A stretch of DNA of 64,000 nt from assembly GCF_018332655.1 (NCBI RefSeq), contig NZ_BOQL01000077.1, positions 38,675 through 102,674 on the forward strand, read 5' to 3'. The stretch is from Actinoplanes auranticolor (GTDB lineage Bacteria > Actinomycetota > Actinomycetes > Mycobacteriales > Micromonosporaceae). The position numbers and the translations under genes were made by a program. Shown in pieces: positions 24,924 through 35,623 of this stretch. Under the pieces are notes generated by a model. It saw only the letters and a program-made list of their open reading frames with translations. It did no database searches and was not told the DNA's origin. Numbering within the stretch: the stretch's first letter is position 1; each line of letters starts with the position of its first letter.

Positions 24924-26441
24924 ATGCACCGGCGGAACGTACGCCCGTGGCTGCGCGCCGACCCGATGGTCGTGGTCCTGCTGGTGCTCGCCGTCACGTC
25001 CACCGTCGGTTTCGGCCTCCAGCGCATCGGGCCGGGCCCCCAGGTGGCGATGTTCTGGCTGCTCATGGCCGCGGTGCACGCCTGCTTCGCGGTCCTGTCG
25101 GCGCAGGTCGCCCGGGCCGGGCCGGCGGTCGCCCGGCGGCTCTGGGCGTCGTTCTCCCTGGCCGGCACCGCGTTCTTCGTCGGCGACGTGGGCCAGCTGG
25201 TGGCGGTGGCCCGCGCGCCCCTGGCCCCGGCGTCCCTGGTCGGCACGGAACTGCAGTTCGTGTCGGTGGCGGTCGGGATGGTGCTGCTGGTCACCGGCCT
25301 GCTGCGCTACCCGCTCGGCGACCTGACGACCAGCGCCCGGGCCCGGCTGCACCTCGACACCGCCACGGTGCTCGCCGCCGCCACGACCTTCGGGCTCTGG
25401 CTCGTCGAGGTGCCGGCCGGACCGCGCGACGCGGGCTGGGCGATCGGCCTGGTGGTGGCCCTGCTGGTGATGCCCGGGGTCTTCCTGGTGGCGATCTTCG
25501 CAGTGCTGCGGCTGGTGCTCAGCGGGCGGACTCCGTTCACCCCGATGTGCGGGATCGCCGGGGGCGTCGCCGCGGTCCTGCAGACCGTGCTGCAGACGGT
25601 GCCGGGCTCGGTCTACCTGGACCCCCGCTACACGCCCTGGCTGCTCGCCGGCAACGTGGTCGCGAGCACCCTGCTCGCCCTGGTCGCCCGCCTCCAGCAG
25701 CGCGGTGCCGACCGCGCGCCGCAACCCGGCGTGCGGAACCGGCGCCGGCCCTACAGCGTGCTGCCGTACGCGGGGATGGCCGCCGTATGGGCCCTGACCG
25801 TGACCGTGCTCGCGACCCGGGGCCTGGACGCGCGCTCGTGGGTGGTGGGCGTCGGCGCGTCGGTGACCACGGTGCTGGTGATCGGCCGGCAGCTGAGCGC
25901 GTTGCGGCACATCACCGAGCTGCTGCGCGAACGTGACGAGCTCACCGCCCGCCTGACCGAGCTGGCGTACCACGACGCGCTCACCGGTCTGGCCAACCGC
26001 GGTCTGTTCATGCGGCTGCTGTGCGACGGCCTCACGGCCGGGCCGGTGACCGTACTGCTCATCGACCTCGACGACTTCAAGCCGGTCAACGACGCGTTCG
26101 GGCACGCCACCGGCGACCGGTTGCTGATCGAGGTCGCCCGCCGGCTGCGGGCCGGGGTGCGGGCCGGGGACACCGTGGCGCGGCTGGGCGGTGACGAGTT
26201 CGCCGTCCTGATGCCCGGCTTGTCGGCCGCGCGGGGCGCCGAGGTCGTGCGGGGGCTGACGGGCAGCCTGCTGGGCACGGTCCGGATCGGCTCGGCCGAC
26301 GTACCGCTGCGGGCCAGTGTCGGGCTGGCCACCGGCCGCCCGGGTGAGCACGATCCGGACAGCCTCCTGCACGCCGCCGACATGGCCATGTATGCCGTCA
26401 AGGAAGCCCGCCGTCACCTCACAGTCAGTGACCTTCGGTAG
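24924..26441 (+). CDS. Membrane-bound diguanylate cyclase (GGDEF)
   Basis: Makes cyclic di-GMP from two GTP. The product is 505 aa. Residues about 10-320 hold eight to ten hydrophobic segments with short loops and form a membrane sensor region of unknown ligand. A short helix ('LRHITELLRERDELTARLTELAYHD') leads into the catalytic domain: 'DALTGLANRGLFM', 'VLLIDLDDFKPVNDAFGH' and the active-site GGDEF at 422-426. An inhibitory-site RxxD (RAGD, 413-416) is correctly spaced. No EAL domain follows. ATG at 24924 is chosen because GGGG lies just before; GTG at 24918 is an alternative. Confidence 0.92.
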   Translation: MHRRNVRPWLRADPMVVVLLVLAVTSTVGFGLQRIGPGPQVAMFWLLMAAVHACFAVLSAQVARAGPAVARRLWASFSLAGTAFFVGDVGQLVAVARAPLAPASLVGTELQFVSVAVGMVLLVTGLLRYPLGDLTTSARARLHLDTATVLAAATTFGLWLVEVPAGPRDAGWAIGLVVALLVMPGVFLVAIFAVLRLVLSGRTPFTPMCGIAGGVAAVLQTVLQTVPGSVYLDPRYTPWLLAGNVVASTLLALVARLQQRGADRAPQPGVRNRRRPYSVLPYAGMAAVWALTVTVLATRGLDARSWVVGVGASVTTVLVIGRQLSALRHITELLRERDELTARLTELAYHDALTGLANRGLFMRLLCDGLTAGPVTVLLIDLDDFKPVNDAFGHATGDRLLIEVARRLRAGVRAGDTVARLGGDEFAVLMPGLSAARGAEVVRGLTGSLLGTVRIGSADVPLRASVGLATGRPGEHDPDSLLHAADMAMYAVKEARRHLTVSDLR

Positions 26442-26477
26442 CGATGCGTATCCATTGAGTTGCGGTCGCGATCATCG

Positions 26478-26504
26478 GGTTACCAGGGCCAATGCCTGGT
26501 AACC
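26478..26504. promoter_or_regulatory. Perfect 10-bp inverted repeat upstream of sugar-binding lipoprotein
   Basis: GGTTACCAGG, seven-base spacer, CCTGGTAACC. It ends 30 bp before the ATG at 26535, without a T tract. It is more likely an operator (LacI- or ROK-type length) than a terminator, though a 5' mRNA hairpin is also possible. Confidence 0.6.
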
Positions 26505-26534
26505 TTGCCGCCCTGTGCCCGGGAGGAAGTCGCG

Positions 26535-27650
26535 ATGCGTACGAATTTGGTCGCTCTGGTAGCGGTGGGTCTGCTCACCCTCGGTGGCGTCGCCGCCTGC
26601 ACCGATGATGACAGTGACCCCGCCGCCGCCGGCGGTGGCAGCACCCGTGGCGGCAGCGGCGCCGGCAAGGTCGGCGTCATCCTTCCCGACACCACCACGT
26701 CCCAGCGGTGGGGCACCGACGACCCGAAGCTGCTGAAGGCGGCCTTCGACGCGGCCGACGTGCCGGTGGACATCCAGAACGCGCAGGGCGACAAGGCGAA
26801 GTTCGTGCAGATCGCCGAGAGCATGATCGCCGGCGGGGCGAAGGTCCTGATGACCGCCAACCTGGACTCCATCAGCGGCAAGACCGTGATCGACAAGGCC
26901 AAGGCCGCGGGGGTCAAGACCATCGACTACGACCGCCTGACGCTCAACGGCGGCGCGAACTACTACGTCAGCTTCGACAACGTCGCGGTCGGCAAGCTGC
27001 AGGGCGAGGGCCTGGTCAAGTGCCTGGCCGACAAGAACGTCGAGAAGCCGCTGATCGCCGACCTGAACGGCTCCCCGAGCGACCACAACGCGACCCTGTT
27101 CAAGGTCGGTTACGACTCGGTCCTGCAGCAGAGGTACGACGACGGCTCGTTCCTGAAGGGCCCGGACCAGTCGGTGACCGACTGGAACAACAAGGAGGCC
27201 GGCACGGTCTTCGCGGAGATGTGGAAGCAGACCGGCAAGCAGATCGACGGGGTGCTGGCGGCCAACGACGGCCTGGGCAACGCGGCCATCGAGATCCTGA
27301 AGAAGGACAAGCGGAACGGCGTGGTCCCGGTGACCGGCCAGGACGCCACGATCCAGGGTCTGCAGAACATCCTCGCCGGTGACCAGTGCATGACGGTCTA
27401 CAAGGAGATCAAGAAGGAAGCCCAGGCGGCCGCCGACCTGGCCATCAAGCTGTACCGGGGTGAGAAGCCCTCCGCGCCGCAGCGGATGAAGGACCCCGAG
27501 TCGGGCGGGATCGTGGATGCGGTGCTGCTGCCGCCGACGGCCATCGACAAGAAGAACATGAACAAGGTGATCAAGGACGGCTTCGTCAAGAAGGAAGCCG
27601 TCTGCTCGGGTCGGTTTGCCACGCTCTGCCGGGCGAACGGCATCAAGTAG
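26535..27650 (+). CDS. Sugar ABC transporter substrate-binding lipoprotein (XylF-like), orphan
   Basis: Extracytoplasmic binding protein of 371 aa. The signal peptide ends in lipobox 'GVAACT' with Cys22. A Gly/Ser linker precedes a type I periplasmic-binding fold: 'KVGVILPDTTTSQRWGTDDPKLLKAAFDAADV', 'QIAESMIAGGAKVLMTANLDS', 'KTIDYDRLTLNGGANYYVSFDNVAVGKLQGEGLVKCL' and 'LAANDGLGNAAIEILKK'. The 'YDR' and 'SFDN' elements are typical of xylose-binding XylF/ChvE-like proteins, so xylose or a related sugar is the first guess. No ATPase or permease gene follows, so the transporter core must be encoded elsewhere or the protein acts in sensing. GGGAGGAAG ribosome site fixes the start. Confidence 0.88.
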   Translation: MRTNLVALVAVGLLTLGGVAACTDDDSDPAAAGGGSTRGGSGAGKVGVILPDTTTSQRWGTDDPKLLKAAFDAADVPVDIQNAQGDKAKFVQIAESMIAGGAKVLMTANLDSISGKTVIDKAKAAGVKTIDYDRLTLNGGANYYVSFDNVAVGKLQGEGLVKCLADKNVEKPLIADLNGSPSDHNATLFKVGYDSVLQQRYDDGSFLKGPDQSVTDWNNKEAGTVFAEMWKQTGKQIDGVLAANDGLGNAAIEILKKDKRNGVVPVTGQDATIQGLQNILAGDQCMTVYKEIKKEAQAAADLAIKLYRGEKPSAPQRMKDPESGGIVDAVLLPPTAIDKKNMNKVIKDGFVKKEAVCSGRFATLCRANGIK

Positions 27651-28314
27651 CGGCTTCCGCCCCGCCGGCCGGGGTCTCGCCACCCTCGGCCTCCCGGGTG
27701 GTCGCCGCCGGCCGGCGCCGGCGCAGCAGCCGCCCGCTCCAGTGGTCGATCGCCACGAAGAGCAGGCCGAGGATCCAGAAGGCGGCCGCGAAACCCGCCG
27801 AGCTGATCGAGACGCCGTCGTAGCCCAGGTCGCCCACGTCGATGAACGGGTACGGGTACCGGTCCACGACCAGCCCGCGGATCAGCGCGAACGCCAGGTA
27901 GCCGAGCGGGAACGCCAGCCAGTAGAGGGCGTGGCGCCACCGGAAACGGCCGCGCTCGTCGAACAGCAGCCAGTCGAGAACCGCCAGTAGCGGCACCACG
28001 GTGTGCAGGAGCTGGTTGCCGATCGCCTCCGGCACGTCCCGGTCCACCGGGCCGACGGCGAAACCGCTCGCCGGGTTGGTCAGCACGAGGTGATAGACCA
28101 GGCCGGTGATGGCGACATAGAGCGTGACGGCACCCTTGAGCGCCGCTGGTGTGTCCCGGCCCCGGAACGCCGCCCAGGCCGCGAAGACGCCGTACGCGAC
28201 GTTGCTCTGGATCGTGAAGAAGGGCAGCAGGCCCGTCACGGTCGCGGGACCTGCGGCGGTGAGCACCACGCCCGCGATCACCGCGACGACCGCCACCAGC
28301 CGCATGATCTTCAT
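27643..28314 (-). CDS. Pr6Pr family membrane protein
   Basis: Integral membrane protein of 223 aa with six hydrophobic segments, matching the Pr6Pr (FAR-17a/AIG1-like) pattern. Family features are 'FFTIQSNVAYGVFAAWAAF', 'LTNPASGFAVGPVDRDVPEAIGNQLLHTVVPLLAVLDWLLFDERGRFRWRHALYWLAFPLGYLAFALIRG' and 'YPYPFIDVGDLGY'. The C-terminus is charged. ATG at 28314 gives the natural start before the first helix; longer in-frame forms run into the upstream terminator. The 3' end overlaps the lipoprotein gene by 8 bp. Function unknown. Confidence 0.85.
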   Translation of the reverse strand: MKIMRLVAVVAVIAGVVLTAAGPATVTGLLPFFTIQSNVAYGVFAAWAAFRGRDTPAALKGAVTLYVAITGLVYHLVLTNPASGFAVGPVDRDVPEAIGNQLLHTVVPLLAVLDWLLFDERGRFRWRHALYWLAFPLGYLAFALIRGLVVDRYPYPFIDVGDLGYDGVSISSAGFAAAFWILGLLFVAIDHWSGRLLRRRRPAATTREAEGGETPAGGAEAAT

Positions 28315-28326
28315 GGCCACAAGGTA

Positions 28327-28359
28327 ATGCCCGGCGGCGCTCCTGGCGCCGCCGGGCAT
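28327..28359 (-). terminator. Hairpin terminator of the metalloprotease gene
   Basis: Arms 28327-28340 and 28346-28359 are perfectly complementary (14 bp, GC-rich) with a 5-nt loop. It starts 28 bp past the protease stop. Confidence 0.8.
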
Positions 28360-28387
28360 CATCAGCGTGGTCGATCCCTCAGGTGCG

Positions 28388-29926
28388 TCAGCAGGCCGCG
28401 TCGGTGCCGGTCACGTTGACCGCGGTCCAGGCCTTCTGCACGGCCTTGTACTCGGTGCCGCACCGGCCGTACAGGTCGGTGGCCGCGGACAGGGTGTAAC
28501 CCCGGGCGGCCTTGTAGTTGGTGCTCGAGGTGAAGTAGATGTCCAGCGCCCGGTACCAGATGGCGGCGGCCTTGGTGCGGCCGATGCCGGTCACCGCGGT
28601 GGCCGAGCCACACAGCGGCGAGGTGCCGTACGCGGTGGCGCCGCTGCCCTCGGCCAGGTTGAAGAAGAAGTGGTTGCCGACGCCGGAGGAGTAGTGCACG
28701 TCGACATTTTTGGTGGTGCTCGACCAGCAGCCGATGCCCTTGCCGTCCAGCGTCGGGTTGTACATATAGCGCAGCGGCTTGCCGTCACCGCCGATGTTGA
28801 TCTTCTCGCCGACCAGGTAGTCGCCCAGGTCGGCGCTGTTGGCCGCGTAGAACTCGACCATCGTGCCGAAGATGTCGCTGGTGGCCTCGTTCAGGCCGCC
28901 GGACTCACCGGAGTAGACCAGGCCGGCGGTGCGCTCGGTGACGCCGTGCGACATCTCGTGGCCGGCCACGTCCAGCGAGACCAGCGGACGGGTGTTGCCG
29001 CTGCCGTCGCCGTAGGTCATCTGCTTGCCGTCCCAGAACGCGTTGACGTACGCGTTGCCGTAGTGCACCCGCGACGGCACGCCGGTGCCGTTGTTGAAGA
29101 TGCCCTTCCGGCCGAACGTGGTGTTGTAGTAGTCGTACGTCGTGGCCGCGCCGTAGTGCGCGTCCACCGCGGCCGACTGCCGGTTGGAGGTCGCGCCGGT
29201 GCCCCAGACGTTGTCCGCGTCGGTGAACAGCGTGCAGGTGCCCGAGGTCCTGTTGTTCATGTCGCAGGTGGTGCCGTTGCCGTGCGCCGCGTCTTTGAGG
29301 CTGAAGCTCGACGTGGACACCTGCGTCGTGGCGATCGACACGGCCCCGGAGTAGACGCTGTTGCCGGTGGCCGTCTCCACGGTGTCCCACGAGCTCAGCA
29401 CCGCGCCGGTGTTCGCGTCTGTGACGACGTGCAGCTTCGACGGCGTCTGGCCGTCCTCGCCGAAGCCCTCGACGACCGTCTCGTAGGCCAGCGTGCCCGT
29501 GCCGCTGGTGGCGTCGACGACCAGCTCGGGCGCGCCGACCGCGCTGACCGTCCCCGTGAAGTGGGCCTCGGCGGTCGCGCTCGCGGTCGAGGCGGCCCGC
29601 TTCGGGGTGGTGCTCAGGCTCAGCGGCGCGGCCAGGCCGACCGACGCCTGCCGGAAGGCCCCGTCCCTGGTGCCGTGCAGGACGAAGTCGCCACCGAGGA
29701 CCCGCAGACCCTCGTACGTGCGGGTGTAGCGCACGTGACTCGTACCGTCGGCGTCCTTCGCGGTCGCTTTGATCGCGAAAGCGTCCCCGGCGCCGGCTTT
29801 GACGGCGGCGCGATGGGCGGACGGCGAGAGGGGATCGGGCGCGGCGGCAGCCGACGTCGCGCCCACGCCCGCCAGCAGACCGCCCAAGAGCAGGGCGGAG
29901 CCGACAGCAGCGAGAGATCGTTTCAC
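28388..29926 (-). CDS. Secreted thermolysin-family (M4) metalloprotease
   Basis: Exported zinc protease made as a pre-pro-enzyme of 512 aa. Residues 1-29 are a Sec signal peptide (KR, then 'SLAAVGSALLLGGLLAG', 'ATSAAAA'). About 30-190 is the FTP/PepSY propeptide ('TRTYEGLRVLGGDFVLHG', 'LHVVTDANTGAVLSSWDTVE'). The catalytic domain has HExxH at 323-327 ('AGHEMSHGVTE') and the third zinc ligand Glu347 in 'GGLNEATSDIFG'. Cysteines at 221 and 231, a later pair and a C-terminal Cys could form disulfides. The GTG start at 29926 is preceded by AGGAG. An extracellular nutrient-acquisition role is likely. The gene is monocistronic with its own terminator. Confidence 0.95.
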   Translation of the reverse strand: MKRSLAAVGSALLLGGLLAGVGATSAAAAPDPLSPSAHRAAVKAGAGDAFAIKATAKDADGTSHVRYTRTYEGLRVLGGDFVLHGTRDGAFRQASVGLAAPLSLSTTPKRAASTASATAEAHFTGTVSAVGAPELVVDATSGTGTLAYETVVEGFGEDGQTPSKLHVVTDANTGAVLSSWDTVETATGNSVYSGAVSIATTQVSTSSFSLKDAAHGNGTTCDMNNRTSGTCTLFTDADNVWGTGATSNRQSAAVDAHYGAATTYDYYNTTFGRKGIFNNGTGVPSRVHYGNAYVNAFWDGKQMTYGDGSGNTRPLVSLDVAGHEMSHGVTERTAGLVYSGESGGLNEATSDIFGTMVEFYAANSADLGDYLVGEKINIGGDGKPLRYMYNPTLDGKGIGCWSSTTKNVDVHYSSGVGNHFFFNLAEGSGATAYGTSPLCGSATAVTGIGRTKAAAIWYRALDIYFTSSTNYKAARGYTLSAATDLYGRCGTEYKAVQKAWTAVNVTGTDAAC

Positions 29927-30047
29927 GGGGACTCCTGAACGGTGGGGGACCGTGGCGGTAGCCACACCTGTAGATATATCGATTTCTGCACATGCTGTGA
30001 ACATGCTGAAAACGTCATAGCTTCGGTGAGACCTGTGACCCAGAGTC

Positions 30048-30063
30048 CTTAGCGATCGTTCAG
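30048..30063. promoter_or_regulatory. Putative acyl-CoA regulator site at the icmA promoter
   Basis: CTTAGCGATCGTTCAG (reverse complement CTGAACGATCGCTAAG). It ends 9 bp before the -10-like TACGAT, so it covers the -35 region, a typical repressor position. Confidence 0.65.
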
Positions 30064-30072
30064 CTTTGGGCC

Positions 30073-30078
30073 TACGAT
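30073..30078 (+). promoter_or_regulatory. -10 hexamer of a leaderless icmA promoter
   Basis: TACGAT, seven bases before ATG at 30086. This spacing would place the transcription start at or next to the start codon. Confidence 0.5.
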
Positions 30079-30085
30079 GTGCGGC

Positions 30086-31759
30086 ATGGACGCAGCCGAC
30101 ATCGCCGCCGGCCGGGAGCGCTGGCAGCAGCGCTACGACGCCGCCCGTAAGCGGGACGCAGACTTCACCACGTTGTCCGGGATGCCCGTCGAGCCCGTGT
30201 ACGGGCCGGCCGACGGTGACAGCTACGCGGATTTCGAGCGGATCGGCTGGCCGGGCGAGTTCCCGTACACCCGGGGTCTGTATCCGACCGGCTACCGCGG
30301 ACGCACCTGGACCATCCGCCAGTTCGCGGGGTTCGGCAACGCGCAGCAGACCAACGAGCGGTACAAGATGATCCTCGCCGCCGGTGGCGGCGGGCTGAGC
30401 GTGGCGTTCGACATGCCGACGCTGATGGGCCGCGACTCCGACGAGCCGGAGTCCCTCGGCGAGGTGGGCCACTGCGGGGTGGCGATCGACTCGGCCGCCG
30501 ACATGGAGGTGCTGTTCGACGGCATCGACCTGCAGCAGACGACCACCAGCATGACCATCTCCGGGCCGGCCGTGCCGATCTTCGTGATGTACCTGGTCGC
30601 CGCCGAGCGGCAGGGCGCCGACATCGGCAAGCTCGACGGCACCCTGCAGACCGACATCTTCAAGGAGTACATCGCGCAGAAGGAGTGGCTGTTCGCGCCG
30701 GAGCCGCACCTGCGCCTGATCGGTGACCTGATGGAGTACTGCGCGGCCGAGATCCCGAAGTACAAGCCGCTCAGCGTCTCCGGCTACCACATCCGCGAGG
30801 CCGGCTCGACCGCCGCGCAGGAGCTGGCGTACACGCTGGCCGACGGTTTCGGCTACGTCGAGCTGGGCCTGTCCCGCGGCCTGGACGTCAACACCTTCGC
30901 CCCCGGCCTGAGCTTCTTCTTCGACGCGCACGTCGACTTCTTCGAGGAGATCGCCAAGTTCCGCGCCGCCCGCCGGATCTGGGCCCGGCACCTGCGCGAC
31001 GACTACGGCGCCACCAGTTCCAAGGCGCTCTGGCTGAAGTTCCACACCCAGACGGCCGGGGTCTCCCTGACCGCTCAGCAGCCGGTCAACAACGTCGTGC
31101 GTACGGCGGTGGAGGCGCTCGCCGCGATCCTGGGCGGCACCAACTCACTGCACACCAACGCCCTCGACGAGACCCTGGCCCTGCCCACGGACGAGTCGGC
31201 CGAGATCGCCCTGCGGACCCAGCAGGTGCTGATGGAGGAGACCGGGGTGACCAACGTGGCCGACCCGCTCGGCGGCTCCTGGTACCTCGAGGCGCTCACC
31301 GACCGTATCGAGGCGGAGGCCGAGGAGATCTTCGCCCGCATCCGGGAGCTGGGCCACGACGGCAGCATGACGGCCGGCATCCTGCGCGGGATCGAGGACG
31401 GCTGGTTCACCGGCAACATCGCCGAGGCGGCCTTCGTCTACCAGCAGGCCCTGGAGAAGGGCGAGAAGCGGATCGTCGGTGTCAACGTGCACACCGGCAC
31501 GGTGGCCAAGGACCTGGAGATCATGCGGGTCTCGCACGAGGTCGAGATCGAGCAGAAGCGCGCGCTGACCGCGCGCAAGGCCGGCCGCGATCCGGTACGC
31601 ACCCAGCAGGCGCTGGACCGGCTCGTGGCGGTCTCGCGGACGACGGAGAACATGATCCCCGCGATGCTCGACGCGGCCCGCGCGGAGGCCACCCTGGGCG
31701 AGATCTGCGCGGCGCTCAAGGGGGAGTGGGGCAGCTACCGCGAGCCCGCCCGCTTCTAG
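30086..31759 (+). CDS. icmA: Isobutyryl-CoA mutase large subunit (IcmA type)
   Basis: Radical, adenosylcobalamin-dependent isomerisation of isobutyryl-CoA and n-butyryl-CoA. The 557 aa hold only the TIM-barrel substrate domain; the B12-binding domain must come from a separate small subunit, not seen here. Methylmalonyl-CoA mutase uses Tyr89 and Arg207 to hold its carboxylate. The equivalent residues here are Phe80 ('TIRQFAGFG') and Gln198 ('KEYIAQKEW'), exactly the numbers reported for streptomycete IcmA, so ATG at 30086 gives the standard numbering. 'VSGYHIREAGSTAAQELAYTLADGFGYVE' carries the catalytic His235. It links valine and butyrate metabolism to the thiolase/epimerase/MeaB group at 20-23 kb. 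Confidence 0.93.
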   Translation: MDAADIAAGRERWQQRYDAARKRDADFTTLSGMPVEPVYGPADGDSYADFERIGWPGEFPYTRGLYPTGYRGRTWTIRQFAGFGNAQQTNERYKMILAAGGGGLSVAFDMPTLMGRDSDEPESLGEVGHCGVAIDSAADMEVLFDGIDLQQTTTSMTISGPAVPIFVMYLVAAERQGADIGKLDGTLQTDIFKEYIAQKEWLFAPEPHLRLIGDLMEYCAAEIPKYKPLSVSGYHIREAGSTAAQELAYTLADGFGYVELGLSRGLDVNTFAPGLSFFFDAHVDFFEEIAKFRAARRIWARHLRDDYGATSSKALWLKFHTQTAGVSLTAQQPVNNVVRTAVEALAAILGGTNSLHTNALDETLALPTDESAEIALRTQQVLMEETGVTNVADPLGGSWYLEALTDRIEAEAEEIFARIRELGHDGSMTAGILRGIEDGWFTGNIAEAAFVYQQALEKGEKRIVGVNVHTGTVAKDLEIMRVSHEVEIEQKRALTARKAGRDPVRTQQALDRLVAVSRTTENMIPAMLDAARAEATLGEICAALKGEWGSYREPARF

Positions 31760-31966
31760 AGCCCGCCGCCTTCCGGTCGCGGAAAGCAGACATCCGGGTG
31801 CAGTTCGCGACCGCCCGGCCGCGGTCGGCGTCGCCGCAGCTGACCGGGGTGCGCCGCCCCGACGAGACGCAGCTCACCGGCGATCGGGCACACCTGCTGT
31901 GACGTCCGATATCGCCAGCCCGGCGGCGCGGCGAACAGTCCGCCGCGCGTGCGAGACTAGGTAACC

Positions 31967-32902
31967 ATGAGCGACCCACGGACCACTCCGTCGATCTTCA
32001 CCCGCGGCGCGGTCGATCTCGGTGCACTGCGCCCCGCGAGCAAGCCCGCGCCCGCGGGCCCCGCCGGCCCCGCCGGCCCGGCCACGAGCCCGGCCGTCAG
32101 TCCCGCCGCCGCCCCGCAGCCGGGGGGTGCGCCGCCCGCGATCATCGACGTCACCGAAGCGAACTTCCAGACGACCGTCCTCGAACTGTCCATGACCACC
32201 CCGGTGATCCTGGACTTCTGGGCCGAGTGGTGCGAGCCGTGCAAGCAGCTCTCCCCGATCCTGGAGAAGCTCGCGGCCGAGGGCGGCGGCAGCTGGGTGC
32301 TCGGCAAGGTCGACGTGGACACCAACCCGCGGCTCGCCCAGGCGCTGCGCGTGCAGGGCATCCCGATGGTGATCGCGGTCGTCGGCGGCCAGCTCGTCGA
32401 GGGTTTCACCGGCGTGCTGCCCGAGGCGCAGATCCGGCAGTACATCGACGCGGTGCTCAAGGCCGGCGGCGTCGAGGTCGCCGCCCCGGAGGACCCGCGG
32501 CTCGACGCGGCCGACGACGCCATGATGACCGGTGACCTGGACGCGGCCGAGGCGGCGTACCGCAAGATCCTGGCCGAGTCGCCGCAGGACCACGCGGCGG
32601 AGTCCGGCCTGGCACAGGTGGAGCTCTACCGCCGGGTCACCGGCGTGGACGCCGAGAAGGCTCTGGCCAAGGCCGCCGCCGACCCCGACGACGTGGCCGC
32701 GCAGCAGCTGGCCGCGGACATCGAGGTCCTGAGCGGACAGGCCCCCGAGGCGTACGAGCGGCTGGTCGCGGCGGTGCGGCGGTCCAGCGGCGAGGAGCGG
32801 GACAGCGTACGCAAGCATCTGCTGTCACTCTTCAACGTGGCCGGACCCGACGACCCGGCTGTGGCGAGCGCGCGGCGCGCGCTGGCCCGCGCGCTCTTCT
32901 AG
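31967..32902 (+). CDS. Thioredoxin-domain/TPR protein (CnoX/YbbN-like)
   Basis: The product is 311 aa. Residues 21-57 are an Ala/Pro/Gly-rich disordered linker. A thioredoxin fold follows with 'VILDFWAEWCEPCKQLSPILEKLA' (CxxC = Cys89-Glu-Pro-Cys92) and the cis-Pro loop 'QGIPMVIAVVGGQ'. From about 190 there are TPR-like helices ('AAEAAYRKILAESPQDHAAESGLAQVELYRR'). The fusion matches CnoX/YbbN, a chaperone-linked redox protein that binds stressed clients; Glu-Pro in place of Gly-Pro may alter redox potential. M. tuberculosis has a comparable gene (Rv1324) near its nucS/epimerase/fadA4 group. A 207-bp upstream gap shows nothing else. Confidence 0.9.
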   Translation: MSDPRTTPSIFTRGAVDLGALRPASKPAPAGPAGPAGPATSPAVSPAAAPQPGGAPPAIIDVTEANFQTTVLELSMTTPVILDFWAEWCEPCKQLSPILEKLAAEGGGSWVLGKVDVDTNPRLAQALRVQGIPMVIAVVGGQLVEGFTGVLPEAQIRQYIDAVLKAGGVEVAAPEDPRLDAADDAMMTGDLDAAEAAYRKILAESPQDHAAESGLAQVELYRRVTGVDAEKALAKAAADPDDVAAQQLAADIEVLSGQAPEAYERLVAAVRRSSGEERDSVRKHLLSLFNVAGPDDPAVASARRALARALF

Positions 32903-32921
32903 GACAAGGTACGGGGGCTCC

Positions 32922-35495
<2,574 letters not shown>

Positions 35496-35623
35496 ACCCG
35501 GCCACCTGAAGCGCCCGCCCGGACCGGTCGCTCCTTGCCCAACGCGACCCATCCCGGTCGCTACCCGGGCAGCGCGCGGCCCAGCCTGGTTCGCTACCCG
35601 TTGAGCGTGGCCGGGCGTCCGCG

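Noticed and set aside
24774..26417. 547-codon minus-strand frame opposite the diguanylate cyclase
   Set aside because: Low-complexity His/Gln/Arg composition; the plus strand has membrane helices and GGDEF.
29927..31045. 5' extension of the minus-strand protease frame through icmA
   Set aside because: It is antisense to icmA and lacks protein-like sequence. The protease has its own GTG, ribosome site and signal peptide at 29926.
30086..31759. Annotation as methylmalonyl-CoA mutase
   Set aside because: Phe80 and Gln198 match isobutyryl-CoA mutase, and the carboxylate-binding Tyr/Arg pair is absent.
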